From assembly GCA_964389575.1 (NCBI GenBank), contig CAYMFF010000010.1, positions 1 to 54,401 on the forward strand: a stretch of DNA of 54,401 nucleotides. Reading direction: 5' to 3'. The notes under the pieces are model-generated. The model did not search any database and had not been told where the DNA came from. It saw nothing but the letters and a program-made list of their open reading frames with translations. The translations under genes were made by a program, and so were the position numbers. Position 1 is the stretch's first letter; the number at the start of each line of letters is the position of its first letter. The stretch is from JAGNRR01 sp964389575. Its GTDB lineage: Bacteria; Bacteroidota; Bacteroidia; Chitinophagales; Chitinophagaceae. This document shows positions 33,510 through 41,388 of the stretch, piece by piece.

Positions 33510-34688
33510 TTAAAAATTAGTAGCAATTTCATAGAATGCTCGAATTCCTATTCCAATGGCATCTTGGTAAATGTTAAAGTTGGAATTGTGAACTGGATAT
33601 TCAAAATCACCTTGGTGACTGGTTCCTAATCTAAAGAAACATCCCGGAATTTCTTGGGTATAAAAACTAAAGTCCTCACCCGTCATTCGTCTATTAAGGG
33701 TTTTTATGTTTTCGATACCCAGCGCATTTTCCATAATAGTGCGAGCCCGTTGGGTCGTTTCTATGTCATTGGTAAGCGATGGATAACCTTCTGGGATATT
33801 AATTTCTACATCGCCACCCATGGATTGAGCAATTTGTTTTGTTTGGTTTTTTATTAGTTTCCAAGCTTCTTTGCGCCATTCTTCATCCATACATCGAAGC
33901 GTTCCAGCTAATTGAACTTCATTCGGAATTACATTGCCGACAGTGCCTCCTTGAATTTTTCCAAAGGACAATACCGAAGGTGAATTGACGTTATTATGTC
34001 TTCTGCTGATAATCGTTTGCAGGTTGAGAATAATTTGCGAAGCAATGACTATTGGGTCAATAGTTTGATGCGGTAAAGCGGCGTGACCGCCTTTTCCTTT
34101 TACTGTAATATGAATTTCGTCGCAACTTGCCATATACTGACCACCTTTAAATCCAAGAGTTCCGTAAGGCAAGTTTGGGTAAACGTGTAATCCAAAAATG
34201 GCCTGCGGTTTCGGGTTCTCAAGTACTCCTTCTTTTATTAGAAGACTGGCGCCGCCTGGATGTTTTTCTTCACCAGGCTGAAAAATTAATTTAATTGTCC
34301 CGTCCCATTGATCGTTGGTTTCTTGCAATAGTTTAGCCGCGCCTATTAAACAAGTTGAATGAACATCATGACCACAAGCGTGCATCACACCATCATTCTT
34401 ACTCTTGTAAGATATTGCATTTTGCTCTTGAATAGGAAGTGCATCCATATCGGCACGAAGTGCAATTACTTTGCTGTCGGGCTTATTACCCTTTATAATA
34501 CCCACGATTCCTGTTCCTGCAATCCCCGTTTGGTGTTCAACACCATAGGCTGTTAGCTTCTCAGAAATAAATTTAGATGTATTGTGTTCCTCAAACGATA
34601 ATTCAGGATTGGCATGAATATGCTCTCGAATTGAAATAAATTCTTGAAGTTGATGATCTAGTAATTCTTGAATCGAATTATCTAACAT
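33510..34688 (-). CDS. M20D family amidohydrolase (N-acyl amino acid hydrolase type)
   Basis: 392 residues. Metal-binding motifs are RADMDALPI (78-86), MHACGHDVH (102-110, with Cys105 and His107), PGEEKHPGGA (138-147, Glu140-Glu141), GLHVYP, and a late MTGEDFSFY. The family cleaves N-acyl bonds of amino acids or hippurate-like substrates; a zinc or manganese centre is expected. The start overlaps the end of the SPOR gene by 11 bases. Cytoplasmic. Exact substrate not predictable. Confidence 0.9.
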   Translation of the reverse strand: MLDNSIQELLDHQLQEFISIREHIHANPELSFEEHNTSKFISEKLTAYGVEHQTGIAGTGIVGIIKGNKPDSKVIALRADMDALPIQEQNAISYKSKNDGVMHACGHDVHSTCLIGAAKLLQETNDQWDGTIKLIFQPGEEKHPGGASLLIKEGVLENPKPQAIFGLHVYPNLPYGTLGFKGGQYMASCDEIHITVKGKGGHAALPHQTIDPIVIASQIILNLQTIISRRHNNVNSPSVLSFGKIQGGTVGNVIPNEVQLAGTLRCMDEEWRKEAWKLIKNQTKQIAQSMGGDVEINIPEGYPSLTNDIETTQRARTIMENALGIENIKTLNRRMTGEDFSFYTQEIPGCFFRLGTSHQGDFEYPVHNSNFNIYQDAIGIGIRAFYEIATNF

Positions 34689-35277
34689 TAATATTTTTTA
34701 TCCGCACAATATCAGGAACAACAAATGATTTGGGAAATCCAGCAGCCTGCACTTTTCGAAGCATTCGATAAGCACTTTTTTTACTGGCATAGTTTCCTAC
34801 TCGAATTTTGAAGTACGGTGTTATATAAGACATATATGATGGTGTGCCACGATACTTGCGCATGAAATTTCTTTTTGCGTTAATAGCTGCGGCTCGACTC
34901 GAACCAGAATAAATATTTACTCGGTAACCTTTTCTTGTTACGATAGAACCCGTCACACGTTTTTTACCGCGATTGATCGCTTTGTAACTTTTTACTTCTG
35001 TTACACCTAACTTGGCCTTTCTTTTTTTTATGATTTCATCCTTTATTTCTTTTCGCGAATTGTAGACTTTACCATTGCGTGCAACTAATTTGGGTCTGCT
35101 TTTTAGTACATTCAATCTTGGGTCTTTAAATACATTGACATTAGACAATAAAACCGCGCTGTCTAGGTCGGTGGATTTGATAAGCGAATCTTGAACCAAG
35201 ATACGAACCGTGTCCGGCTGGGCTTGAGCTAAAAATGCAATGGAGATAGTTAGTAGTAGAGTAGCGACCTTCTTCAT
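34678..35277 (-). CDS. Secreted SPOR domain protein
   Basis: The open frame begins at 35355, but the Met at 35277 gives a clean signal peptide (MKKVATLLLTISIAFLAQAQ), so I use it: 199 residues. The C-terminal about 75 residues form a SPOR domain (GYRVNIYSGSSRAAAINAKR, then FKIRVGNYASKKSAYRML), which binds glycan strands stripped of stem peptides. The middle is basic and low in complexity. Likely a periplasmic peptidoglycan-associated protein. It overlaps the amidohydrolase start and is probably co-transcribed. Confidence 0.82.
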   Translation of the reverse strand: MKKVATLLLTISIAFLAQAQPDTVRILVQDSLIKSTDLDSAVLLSNVNVFKDPRLNVLKSRPKLVARNGKVYNSRKEIKDEIIKKRKAKLGVTEVKSYKAINRGKKRVTGSIVTRKGYRVNIYSGSSRAAAINAKRNFMRKYRGTPSYMSYITPYFKIRVGNYASKKSAYRMLRKVQAAGFPKSFVVPDIVRIKNINVR

Positions 35278-35415
35278 ATATCTTTCAAAAATATAAAAGT
35301 AATGAGGTACAGTTACTACTTTTTTTATAATAGTTTGTAAATGTTGATATTTCATAACCGTAATTATCTATCAAAAGATGCGTCTATTGTTTACATTCCA
35401 TAATATTTTTGAAAG

Positions 35416-35772
35416 ATGAAAACATTGGTATTCGGAGGTAGTCTTAAGCCAGAGCGATATAGTAATAAAGCCATTAAAAGTCTGCGCCAGCATGATGTAG
35501 TTACTGTATCTTATGGCTTGAGAGCAGGTGATGTGAGTGGTATAGCTATTGATACTGAGTTAGTTAATTATGAAGATATCCATACCATAACACTATATTT
35601 AAACCCTAAACGTCAGGAGCCTTTTTACGACTATTTCTTAGGTCTGAATCCTAAAAGAATAATATTCAATCCAGGAACTGAGAACAAAGAGTTGGCAATT
35701 CTAGCACAAAAAGAAGGAATTGAAGCGGTAGAAGCCTGTACTTTAGTTATGTTGGCAACTGGACAGTATTAA
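35416..35772 (+). CDS. CoA-binding domain protein (CoA_binding_2 family)
   Basis: 118-residue Rossmann-like protein. The N-terminus VFGGSLKPERYSNKAIKSL has the small-residue loop and RYSN motif, and NPGTENKELAILAQKEGIEAVEACTLVML ends the domain with the usual Glu/Cys pair; in family members this region contacts CoA. The role is not established. Stand-alone gene between divergent SPOR and convergent unknown genes. Confidence 0.85.
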   Translation: MKTLVFGGSLKPERYSNKAIKSLRQHDVVTVSYGLRAGDVSGIAIDTELVNYEDIHTITLYLNPKRQEPFYDYFLGLNPKRIIFNPGTENKELAILAQKEGIEAVEACTLVMLATGQY

Positions 35773-35773
35773 A

Positions 35774-35804
35774 AAAGCTCATTCCACATTGTGAAATGAG
35801 CTTT
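35774..35804. terminator. Bidirectional terminator between convergent genes
   Basis: 10-base stem AAAGCTCATT (35774-35783) / AATGAGCTTT (35795-35804), with one mismatch and three more pairs (CAC/GTG) inside. It starts 2 bases after the CoA-binding gene stop and lies downstream of the convergent gene ending at 35825. Confidence 0.8.
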
Positions 35805-35824
35805 ATGCTTTCTTTAAAATTGAT

Positions 35825-36166
35825 CTATTTGTAAACGCCGTCGATTAACTCCGGATCTTTTGTTAGAATAAGATATTCATCTTCATCCTTTATTCGATGC
35901 CATTTCTTATACTGCTGCGTTGAGAGTGTTTCTCTAAGCCTTTTATCGCGCAACATGTAAGACTGTTTTAAGCGATAGTTTTTCTCCAAAGAACTTAAAT
36001 TTTTATTCGTAATAATATCATCTACGTCTTTATCGCATTCTCCGCAGATTCCTTTAAAAACAGGACGTTGGTACTTTGAAACATCCAAATCGTCTGCTAA
36101 GATATCCAAACTAGTATAGCGCTTTCTTACAACCGTTGTAGCATAGTCTTTTTCGTTTTCAGACAT
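35825..36166 (-). CDS. Small conserved-looking cytoplasmic protein, unknown
   Basis: 113 residues, highly charged, no signal peptide. It contains a CGEC pair (about 41-44, GICGECDKDVDDII) that could bind metal or act in redox, and a helical middle (LEKNYRLKQSYMLRDKRLRETL). I do not recognise it. It starts 28 bases downstream of the gapped secreted gene and is likely co-transcribed with it. Confidence 0.55.
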   Translation of the reverse strand: MSENEKDYATTVVRKRYTSLDILADDLDVSKYQRPVFKGICGECDKDVDDIITNKNLSSLEKNYRLKQSYMLRDKRLRETLSTQQYKKWHRIKDEDEYLILTKDPELIDGVYK

Positions 36167-36194
36167 ATAAATTACGCGTTCGTTTTGGATTACA

Positions 36195-36668
36195 TTATTC
36201 TTTGCTTTTCTTCTGATTAGTGGTCTTCTTGTTTTGGTCGTACGNNNNNNNNNNNNNNNNNNNNNNNNNNNNNNNNNNNNNNNNNNNNNNNNNNNNNNNN
36301 NNNNNNNNNNNNNNNNNNNNNNNNNNNNNNNNNNNNNNNNNNNNTCTTCTTTTGGTCGGAGCAGTCATGATTCTTTTCACCGTTTGAACCTTTCTTTCAC
36401 CCTGATATTTACCGACTCTTTCTTTACTTCTAATGTTCACCTCATAAACTTGTTTTCTTGGCTTGCGCTCAACTTTTTTACGAGTTCTTCTTCTATCGTA
36501 GTCTTTTTCAAAACCTTCTATATAGAAACCACCATCATCATTTTTGATATCAGTGTTATTTTGATAATATCTGCTTTTCTTGTTTTTATTCACGCGGGTT
36601 TGCGCATTTGCTTGAAAAAAGGTTGTCGCAGCTACCAAACAAATTAGTGTAATTAATATTTTTTTCAT
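36195..36668 (-). CDS. Secreted basic protein interrupted by a scaffold gap
   Basis: A signal peptide (MKKILITLICLVAATTFFQANAQ) is followed by a strongly basic low-complexity mature region (DYDRRRTRKKVERKPRKQ). 100 N at 36245-36344 interrupt it. The reading frame across the gap is only nominal because the true gap length is unknown, so the C-terminal piece (YDQNKKTTNQKKSKE) may belong to another frame. The two gap edges carry similar sequence (GACCAAAA followed by an AGAAGA-type tract), suggesting a repetitive coding region that failed to assemble. Function unknown. Confidence 0.6.
   Translation of the reverse strand: MKKILITLICLVAATTFFQANAQTRVNKNKKSRYYQNNTDIKNDDGGFYIEGFEKDYDRRRTRKKVERKPRKQVYEVNIRSKERVGKYQGERKVQTVKRIMTAPTKRRXXXXXXXXXXXXXXXXXXXXXXXXXXXXXXXXXXYDQNKKTTNQKKSKE
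36245..36344. other. Assembly gap (100 N)
   Basis: Second run of exactly 100 N, inside the basic secreted gene. Flanking sequences resemble each other, which points to a collapsed tandem repeat. Confidence 0.98.
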
Positions 36669-37022
36669 ACCTTAAAAAATCTTTCGTAAGTTAATACAAT
36701 TATTGTAAAGCCAATAGTTTCACAGCAAATATATGGTATCTGTGTTAAGAGAAAAACCTTTTATTTCATAAATAAAATTCAAAGATTTATGGAAACGATA
36801 TGAAAATTGCATCTTGAAATGGATAGGTCAAGAATATGAAGCAAATTCTTTGTAAAACTGCTATAAAATAGTGACACAAAGCAACAGGCTTTATACCGCT
36901 TGAAATAAGTTAATACTAAGTAAAATAAATTTAATTCTTTATTGCTTATATCATAGCTTTGTCTTATCATTGTGAGGTGATTTCTGTGGTAGAAATCACA
37001 ACCTAATTGGATATATAGAAAA
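36669..37022 (+). promoter_or_regulatory. gldJ upstream region with -7 box
   Basis: 354 AT-rich bases between divergent genes, with no gene that I can support. A TAGCTTTG box (36954-36961) fits the -7 consensus, but no TTG is at the right distance upstream. If used, the gldJ leader would be about 55 bases and would contain the hairpin at 36977-36999. Confidence 0.5.
36977..36999 (+). promoter_or_regulatory. Stem-loop in the gldJ leader
   Basis: Perfect 9-base stem GTGATTTCT (36977-36985) / AGAAATCAC (36991-36999) with loop GTGGT, 23 bases before the gldJ ATG. It has no T run, so it is unlikely to be a terminator. Possible mRNA stability element or protein-binding site. Confidence 0.55.
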
Positions 37023-38573
37023 ATGAACAAAAGTCTTATGAAAAATAGTTTAGGATTACCGGTTTTACTACTGTTAGCGGTTTTTTTAGTTGCTTCCTGT
37101 GGTAAAAAATCGAGCAATATGGTTTCGTCTAAAACCGGGTGGAATTATAACGATAAAAAACTTGGAGGTTTTGAAGTACCAAGTTACGAAGGTCAATATG
37201 TTGGTCCTGGTCTCAAATTCGTTGAAGGTGGAACTTTCACTATGGGGCAGACTGAGGAGCAATTGGGTTATGAAGATAATAACCGTCCAAAGCGTGTTAC
37301 TGTTTCTTCTTTCTTTATGGACGAAACAGAAGTAGCAAATGTACACTATCGTGAATACTTATACTGGTTGCGAAGAGTAACTTATTCGGATTATCCAGAG
37401 GTATATGCAAAAGCATTGCCTGATACACAGTCTTGGAGAAATGCTATGCAGTACAATGAGCCTTTGGTAGAATATTATTTCCGTCATGCGGCTTATAACT
37501 ATTACCCAGTTGTTGGTGTTAATTGGAATCAAGCAAATGATTATTGTCAATGGCGTTCGGATCGTGTGAACGAGAGAATTCTTATTGAGAAAGGCTATTT
37601 GAAGAAAAATCCTTTCCAGGTTTCTGATGATAACTTTAATACAAAAACTTATACCATAGGACAATATGAAGGTCTAGCGGGTAAGAAGAAAAAGGATTTA
37701 GATCCTACAGGAGGTGGTGAGCGTAATATCCGTTATGAAGATGGAATTATCCTTCCAAATTATAGACTTCCAACTGAAGCAGAATGGGAATATGCAGCTC
37801 TTGGATTAATTGGAAGAAATCCAGAACCTGATAGCAAAAGACGTCGTGGTGAGGAAATTGTTACTGACCGTAAAGTGTATCCTTGGAATGATAATAACTC
37901 AACAAGAAATGGGATGAGAGATTCTTATCAAGGAGAGTTTCTTGGAAACTTCCGTCGTAGCAATGGTGATATGATGGGTGTTGCTGGAGGATTAAATGAT
38001 AACTCTGATATCCCTGGACCGATTTATGGTTTCAAGGCTAATTCATTTGGATTGTTCCATATGGCGGGTAACGTTTCTGAGTGGGTGATGGATGTTTATC
38101 GACCATTTACTTCTATGGATGCCGAAGATTTCAGACCTTTCCGTGGTAATGTTTACACTACTTATAAAACAATGGATGACTACAGCTTTGATGAGAAAGA
38201 TAGTTTGGGTAGAATGCCAAAGCGTTTAGTTACACAAAAAGAGTTGGAAGCAAAGCGTAAAGATTATCGAGGCGCGAATGTTATTAGCTTCTTAGACGGA
38301 GATTCTACTAGTGGTTACGTGTATGATTATCCAAATGAAAATAATGCAAGAACAGCCTCTACATTAATTAATGACAACGCTCATGTTTACAAAGGAGGAT
38401 CTTGGAATGATCGTGCTTATTATATGAGTCCTGGAACACGCCGTTTCATGCAGGCCAATCACGGAAGCCCTTACGTAGGTTTCAGATGTTGTATGGATCG
38501 ATTAGGCAGTCCTTCACTTAATAATCCAAGTGGAAATTACTTTGGAGCTTTTGGTAATAAAATTAGAAAGTAA
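37023..38573 (+). CDS. gldJ: Gliding motility / T9SS lipoprotein GldJ (SUMF1-like)
   Basis: 516 residues. A lipoprotein signal ends at the lipobox VASC (Cys26), followed by a formylglycine-generating-enzyme-like (SUMF1) domain: GGTFTMGQ near 70-77, NWNQANDYCQWRS, RLPTEAEWEYAA, GNVSEWVMDVY, YKGGSWND, and GFRCCMD near the end. GldJ has lost sulfatase-modifying activity in studied species; it stabilises GldK and is needed for gliding and T9SS function. Length and the immediately following murF match the gldJ-murF order known in flavobacteria, which favours GldJ over GldK. A second Met (37038) could also start the signal peptide. Confidence 0.88.
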   Translation: MNKSLMKNSLGLPVLLLLAVFLVASCGKKSSNMVSSKTGWNYNDKKLGGFEVPSYEGQYVGPGLKFVEGGTFTMGQTEEQLGYEDNNRPKRVTVSSFFMDETEVANVHYREYLYWLRRVTYSDYPEVYAKALPDTQSWRNAMQYNEPLVEYYFRHAAYNYYPVVGVNWNQANDYCQWRSDRVNERILIEKGYLKKNPFQVSDDNFNTKTYTIGQYEGLAGKKKKDLDPTGGGERNIRYEDGIILPNYRLPTEAEWEYAALGLIGRNPEPDSKRRRGEEIVTDRKVYPWNDNNSTRNGMRDSYQGEFLGNFRRSNGDMMGVAGGLNDNSDIPGPIYGFKANSFGLFHMAGNVSEWVMDVYRPFTSMDAEDFRPFRGNVYTTYKTMDDYSFDEKDSLGRMPKRLVTQKELEAKRKDYRGANVISFLDGDSTSGYVYDYPNENNARTASTLINDNAHVYKGGSWNDRAYYMSPGTRRFMQANHGSPYVGFRCCMDRLGSPSLNNPSGNYFGAFGNKIRK

Positions 38574-38595
38574 TTGTTCTAAATAAATTATTTAT

Positions 38596-38633
38596 GAATG
38601 CCTCACTTTTGCAGTGAGGCATTCTTATTTTTA
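38596..38633 (+). terminator. Terminator or attenuator between gldJ and murF
   Basis: Perfect 11-base stem GAATGCCTCAC (38596-38606) / GTGAGGCATTC (38614-38624), loop TTTTGCA, then TTATTTTT. It ends 9 bases before the murF ATG, leaving no room for a separate murF promoter downstream of it. Confidence 0.85.
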
Positions 38634-38641
38634 CTCTTGAT

Positions 38642-39928
38642 ATGCACGCTATCTCGGAATTACATAAAATTTTTACTGCCTCAAAAGGAGTGCAAACTGA
38701 CACTAGAAATCTTAAAGAGGGTGAACTTTTTGTGGCTTTAAAAGGAGAGAATTTCAATGGAAATTTATATGCTGACAATGCTTTAAAAGCAGGAGCGATT
38801 GGTGCAATTGTGGATGAAGAAGAGTATGTTTTAAATGATAAATGTTATTTGGTAACAGATGGCCTTACTGCGCTACAAGAATTAGCAAAATATCATAGAC
38901 AACAGTTTGATTTCCCTATATTAGCTATTACAGGGAGCAATGGAAAGACCACAACCAAGGAATTGTTAGCAGTGGTTTTATCTAAAAAATATAATGTTCT
39001 TGCAACAGTAGGAAATTTCAATAATCATATTGGTGTGCCCTTGACCTTACTTCAATTAACCAATGAACATAATTTTGCTTTAATTGAAATGGGGGCGAAT
39101 CATCAAGGTGAGATTGCCTCATACTGTCAATGGGCTTTACCGAATTATGCACTTATTAATAATTGTGGTAAAGCACATTTGGAAGGTTTTGGAGGAATTG
39201 AAGGAGTGCGAAAAGGGAAAGGAGAATTGTTTGATTTTATAAAAGAAAATGGTGGTACCATTTTTAGAAATGCCGATTTAGAGTATTTAATTGAGATGTC
39301 CAGCGGCATCGATGCGCAAGTGACTTATGGTCAAAACAGAGGTGATTATATTGCTAAAATATACGAGCATGAACCATTTGTTTCAATAGCTGTTTTAAAT
39401 CAAGGAAACGAGCAAATTATCAAATCAAACCTGGTAGGAGATTATAACCTAGCTAATATGCTAGCGGCTGTAGCAGTTGGGAAATATTTTGGTGTTGAAT
39501 TATCCAAAATTAAAGAAGCAATTGAATCTTATGTGCCCACTAATAACCGTTCGGAGCATAAAGTTGTGAATGGTGTCAATGTTATTTTGGATGCTTATAA
39601 CGCTAATCCAACAAGTATGAAAGCAGCCTTGCAGTCATTTGCTAATACATCACATGCCCAAAAAATAGTCATGCTTGGCGCCATGATGGAGTTAGGGGAT
39701 AATTGTGATGAAGAACATAATGATGTATTGCGTTTTGCATTGAACCATACTTGGAAGGAAGTAATTACCGTTGGTAAAAAATTTAAAAATAGTGCTACCC
39801 AAAATAATGTTTTGCACTATGATACAGCCACTGAGGCGAAAGAATGGTTTACGAAGAATGCAAAAGATGGTGATTGGGTATATATTAAAGGTTCACGTTT
39901 GACCGCTATGGAAAAAATAATAGAATAA
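38642..39928 (+). CDS. murF: UDP-N-acetylmuramoyl-tripeptide--D-alanyl-D-alanine ligase
   Basis: 428-residue Mur ligase that adds the D-Ala-D-Ala dipeptide to the peptidoglycan precursor in the cytoplasm. The ATP loop GSNGKTTTKE is at 98-107, with NFNNHIGVPLTLL after it and EMGANHQGEI near 149-158. The C-terminal domain contains DAYNANPTSMKAAL. Length is slightly short of the Escherichia coli enzyme but normal for Bacteroidota. It shares a TAATG junction with the DUF1232 gene. Confidence 0.95.
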   Translation: MHAISELHKIFTASKGVQTDTRNLKEGELFVALKGENFNGNLYADNALKAGAIGAIVDEEEYVLNDKCYLVTDGLTALQELAKYHRQQFDFPILAITGSNGKTTTKELLAVVLSKKYNVLATVGNFNNHIGVPLTLLQLTNEHNFALIEMGANHQGEIASYCQWALPNYALINNCGKAHLEGFGGIEGVRKGKGELFDFIKENGGTIFRNADLEYLIEMSSGIDAQVTYGQNRGDYIAKIYEHEPFVSIAVLNQGNEQIIKSNLVGDYNLANMLAAVAVGKYFGVELSKIKEAIESYVPTNNRSEHKVVNGVNVILDAYNANPTSMKAALQSFANTSHAQKIVMLGAMMELGDNCDEEHNDVLRFALNHTWKEVITVGKKFKNSATQNNVLHYDTATEAKEWFTKNAKDGDWVYIKGSRLTAMEKIIE

Positions 39929-40155
39929 TGAATTCGGTAGAAGACAAAAGAAAAAGAGGAGGAAAAGATATTATCGTGTTGCTCGTGATGGTAATAAGCG
40001 CTATTTATTTAATTAATCCAACAGCGGGTGTAATAGAAATTATTCCCGATGTTGTTCCTTTTGTTGGAAATTTGGATGAAGGTGTAGCTACTACTTTACT
40101 GTTGTCTGGATTGAGTTATTTCGGAATTAATTTGACCAATATTTTTAAAAAATAG
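39928..40155 (+). CDS. DUF1232 (YkvA-like) small membrane protein
   Basis: 75 residues. The conserved DUF1232 motif is present as IPDVVPFVGNLDEG (about 38-51), between two hydrophobic segments (about 14-32 and 52-70). Role unknown; the family is widespread. The start overlaps the murF stop by one base and galE follows after 17 bases, so murF, this gene and galE probably form one message. Confidence 0.85.
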   Translation: MNSVEDKRKRGGKDIIVLLVMVISAIYLINPTAGVIEIIPDVVPFVGNLDEGVATTLLLSGLSYFGINLTNIFKK

Positions 40156-40172
40156 AAAATAAAAAATAAATC

Positions 40173-41192
40173 ATGAAGAAAATATTAGTAACAGGTGGCG
40201 GAGGGTATATAGGTTCCCACACAATTGTAGATTTAATAGAAAACGGTTTTGAGGTAATCTCAATAGATAATTTTTCCAGGTCCTTTGAAACTAGTTTTGA
40301 CGGGATTGAAAAAATAACCGGTAAGCGTGTGAAAAATTATAACATTGACTTATGCGATCTCGATGCTGTTGTTTCTGTTTTACAATCGAATCAAGATATT
40401 GTAGGAGTTATTCATTTTGCGGCTTATAAATCTGTGCCAGAAAGTGTTGAAAAACCGTTGCTTTATTATCATAACAATATGGATTCTCTTTTTAATATTC
40501 TTTCATGTTGCAAACAATTCAATATAGAAAATTTTGTATTTTCTTCTTCTTGTTCAGTGTATGGTAATCCTGATGCTTTGCCAGTTACAGAAGAAACTCC
40601 ATTGAAAAAAGCAGAATGTGCCTATGCTGCCACTAAACAAATGGGTGAAATAGTAGTAGAGGATGTTGCCAATAGTGCTGAAATGCGCTCAATTGCATTG
40701 CGTTATTTTAATCCAGTTGGTGCGCATGATTCGGCGCTCATTGGAGAGCAAGGAGTAGATAAGCCGAATAACCTTTTACCAATCGTGACGCAAACAGCGG
40801 CGGGCATAATAGAAAAAATGTCAGTGTGGGGCGATGACTATGATACCAGAGATGGTTCTTGCATACGGGATTATATCCATGTTATGGATATAGCCAATGC
40901 GCATACGAAGGCGCTACAATATTTATTATCGGGTCAGGAAGTTCCTAATTTTCAAATTTTGAATCTAGGTTCTGGAAATGGAGTCAGTGTATTAGAAGTT
41001 TTGAAATCTTTTGAAAAAATCAGTGGTGTTAGCGTGAATTACACTGTTGGTCCTAGAAGAGATGGCGATGTTATTGCCGTTTACGCTGATAATTCAAAGG
41101 CTAAAAGCCTTTTAAATTGGGATATCAAGCATGATACTGATAGTATGCTGAAAACTGCTTGGGCTTGGCAAAAATCTTTGCTTAACAAGTAG
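40173..41192 (+). CDS. galE: UDP-glucose 4-epimerase
   Basis: 339-residue short-chain dehydrogenase/reductase interconverting UDP-glucose and UDP-galactose (possibly also the N-acetyl forms). The NAD motif GGGGYIGSHT is at 8-17, with HFAAYKSVPESVEKP, the Ser of SSSCSVYG, and the catalytic YAATK near 150. Later come RYFNPVGAH, RDYIHVMDIA and NLGSGNGVSVLEV. Complete. It supplies sugar nucleotides for surface polysaccharide or lipopolysaccharide. Confidence 0.95.
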   Translation: MKKILVTGGGGYIGSHTIVDLIENGFEVISIDNFSRSFETSFDGIEKITGKRVKNYNIDLCDLDAVVSVLQSNQDIVGVIHFAAYKSVPESVEKPLLYYHNNMDSLFNILSCCKQFNIENFVFSSSCSVYGNPDALPVTEETPLKKAECAYAATKQMGEIVVEDVANSAEMRSIALRYFNPVGAHDSALIGEQGVDKPNNLLPIVTQTAAGIIEKMSVWGDDYDTRDGSCIRDYIHVMDIANAHTKALQYLLSGQEVPNFQILNLGSGNGVSVLEVLKSFEKISGVSVNYTVGPRRDGDVIAVYADNSKAKSLLNWDIKHDTDSMLKTAWAWQKSLLNK

Positions 41193-41203
41193 CCATTTTC
41201 TTT

Positions 41204-41231
41204 TTGCAATTTAGAAAAACGTTTATATTTG
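41204..41231 (+). promoter_or_regulatory. Probable promoter of tRNA-Gln
   Basis: TATATTTG at 41224-41231, with TTG at 41204-41206 and a 17-base spacer, slightly short. It ends 21 bases before the tRNA. A small TCCGT-TTT-ACGGA hairpin (41235-41247) lies in the leader. Confidence 0.6.
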
Positions 41232-41252
41232 CAATCCGTTTTACGGAATGAT

Positions 41253-41326
41253 TGCCCCGTGGTGTAATGGTAGCACTCCAGTTTTTGGTACTGTCAGTTC
41301 TGGTTCGAGTCCAGGCGGGGTAACCA
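41253..41326 (+). tRNA. tRNA-Gln (anticodon TTG)
   Basis: Folds as a cloverleaf. Acceptor TGCCCCG (41253-41259) pairs with CGGGGTA (41316-41322), including one G-T pair. The D stem is GTGT/GCAC, and the T arm TCTGG-TTCGAGT-CCAGG is complete. The anticodon loop TTTTGGT gives TTG at 34-36, which reads CAA (Gln). The anticodon stem has one mismatch at its outer end (C-T). The discriminator is A, and CCA follows in the DNA (41324-41326), though this may be chance. Confidence 0.93.
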
Positions 41327-41332
41327 ACAAAA

Positions 41333-41366
41333 AAGCCCTCTTTAAACAAGAGGGCTTCTTTATTTT
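41333..41366 (+). terminator. Terminator after tRNA-Gln
   Basis: Perfect 10-base stem AAGCCCTCTT (41333-41342) / AAGAGGGCTT (41348-41357), loop TAAAC, followed by CTTTATTTT. It ends tRNA-Gln and may also serve the convergent gene ending at 41389. Confidence 0.9.
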
Positions 41367-41388
41367 AGGACGGTACAGAATAATTATA

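Noticed and set aside
36234..36647. Plus-strand open frame spanning the second N run
   Set aside because: Antisense to a gene with a good signal peptide; continuity across N is artificial.
36779..37117. Reverse-strand open frame overlapping the gldJ start
   Set aside because: It covers the gldJ promoter and signal peptide region and shows no protein-like features.
37023..38573. GldK as the identity of the SUMF1-like lipoprotein
   Set aside because: The length near 516, the terminal GFRCCMD segment followed by a Gly/Asn tail, and murF immediately downstream fit gldJ better; no gldL follows.
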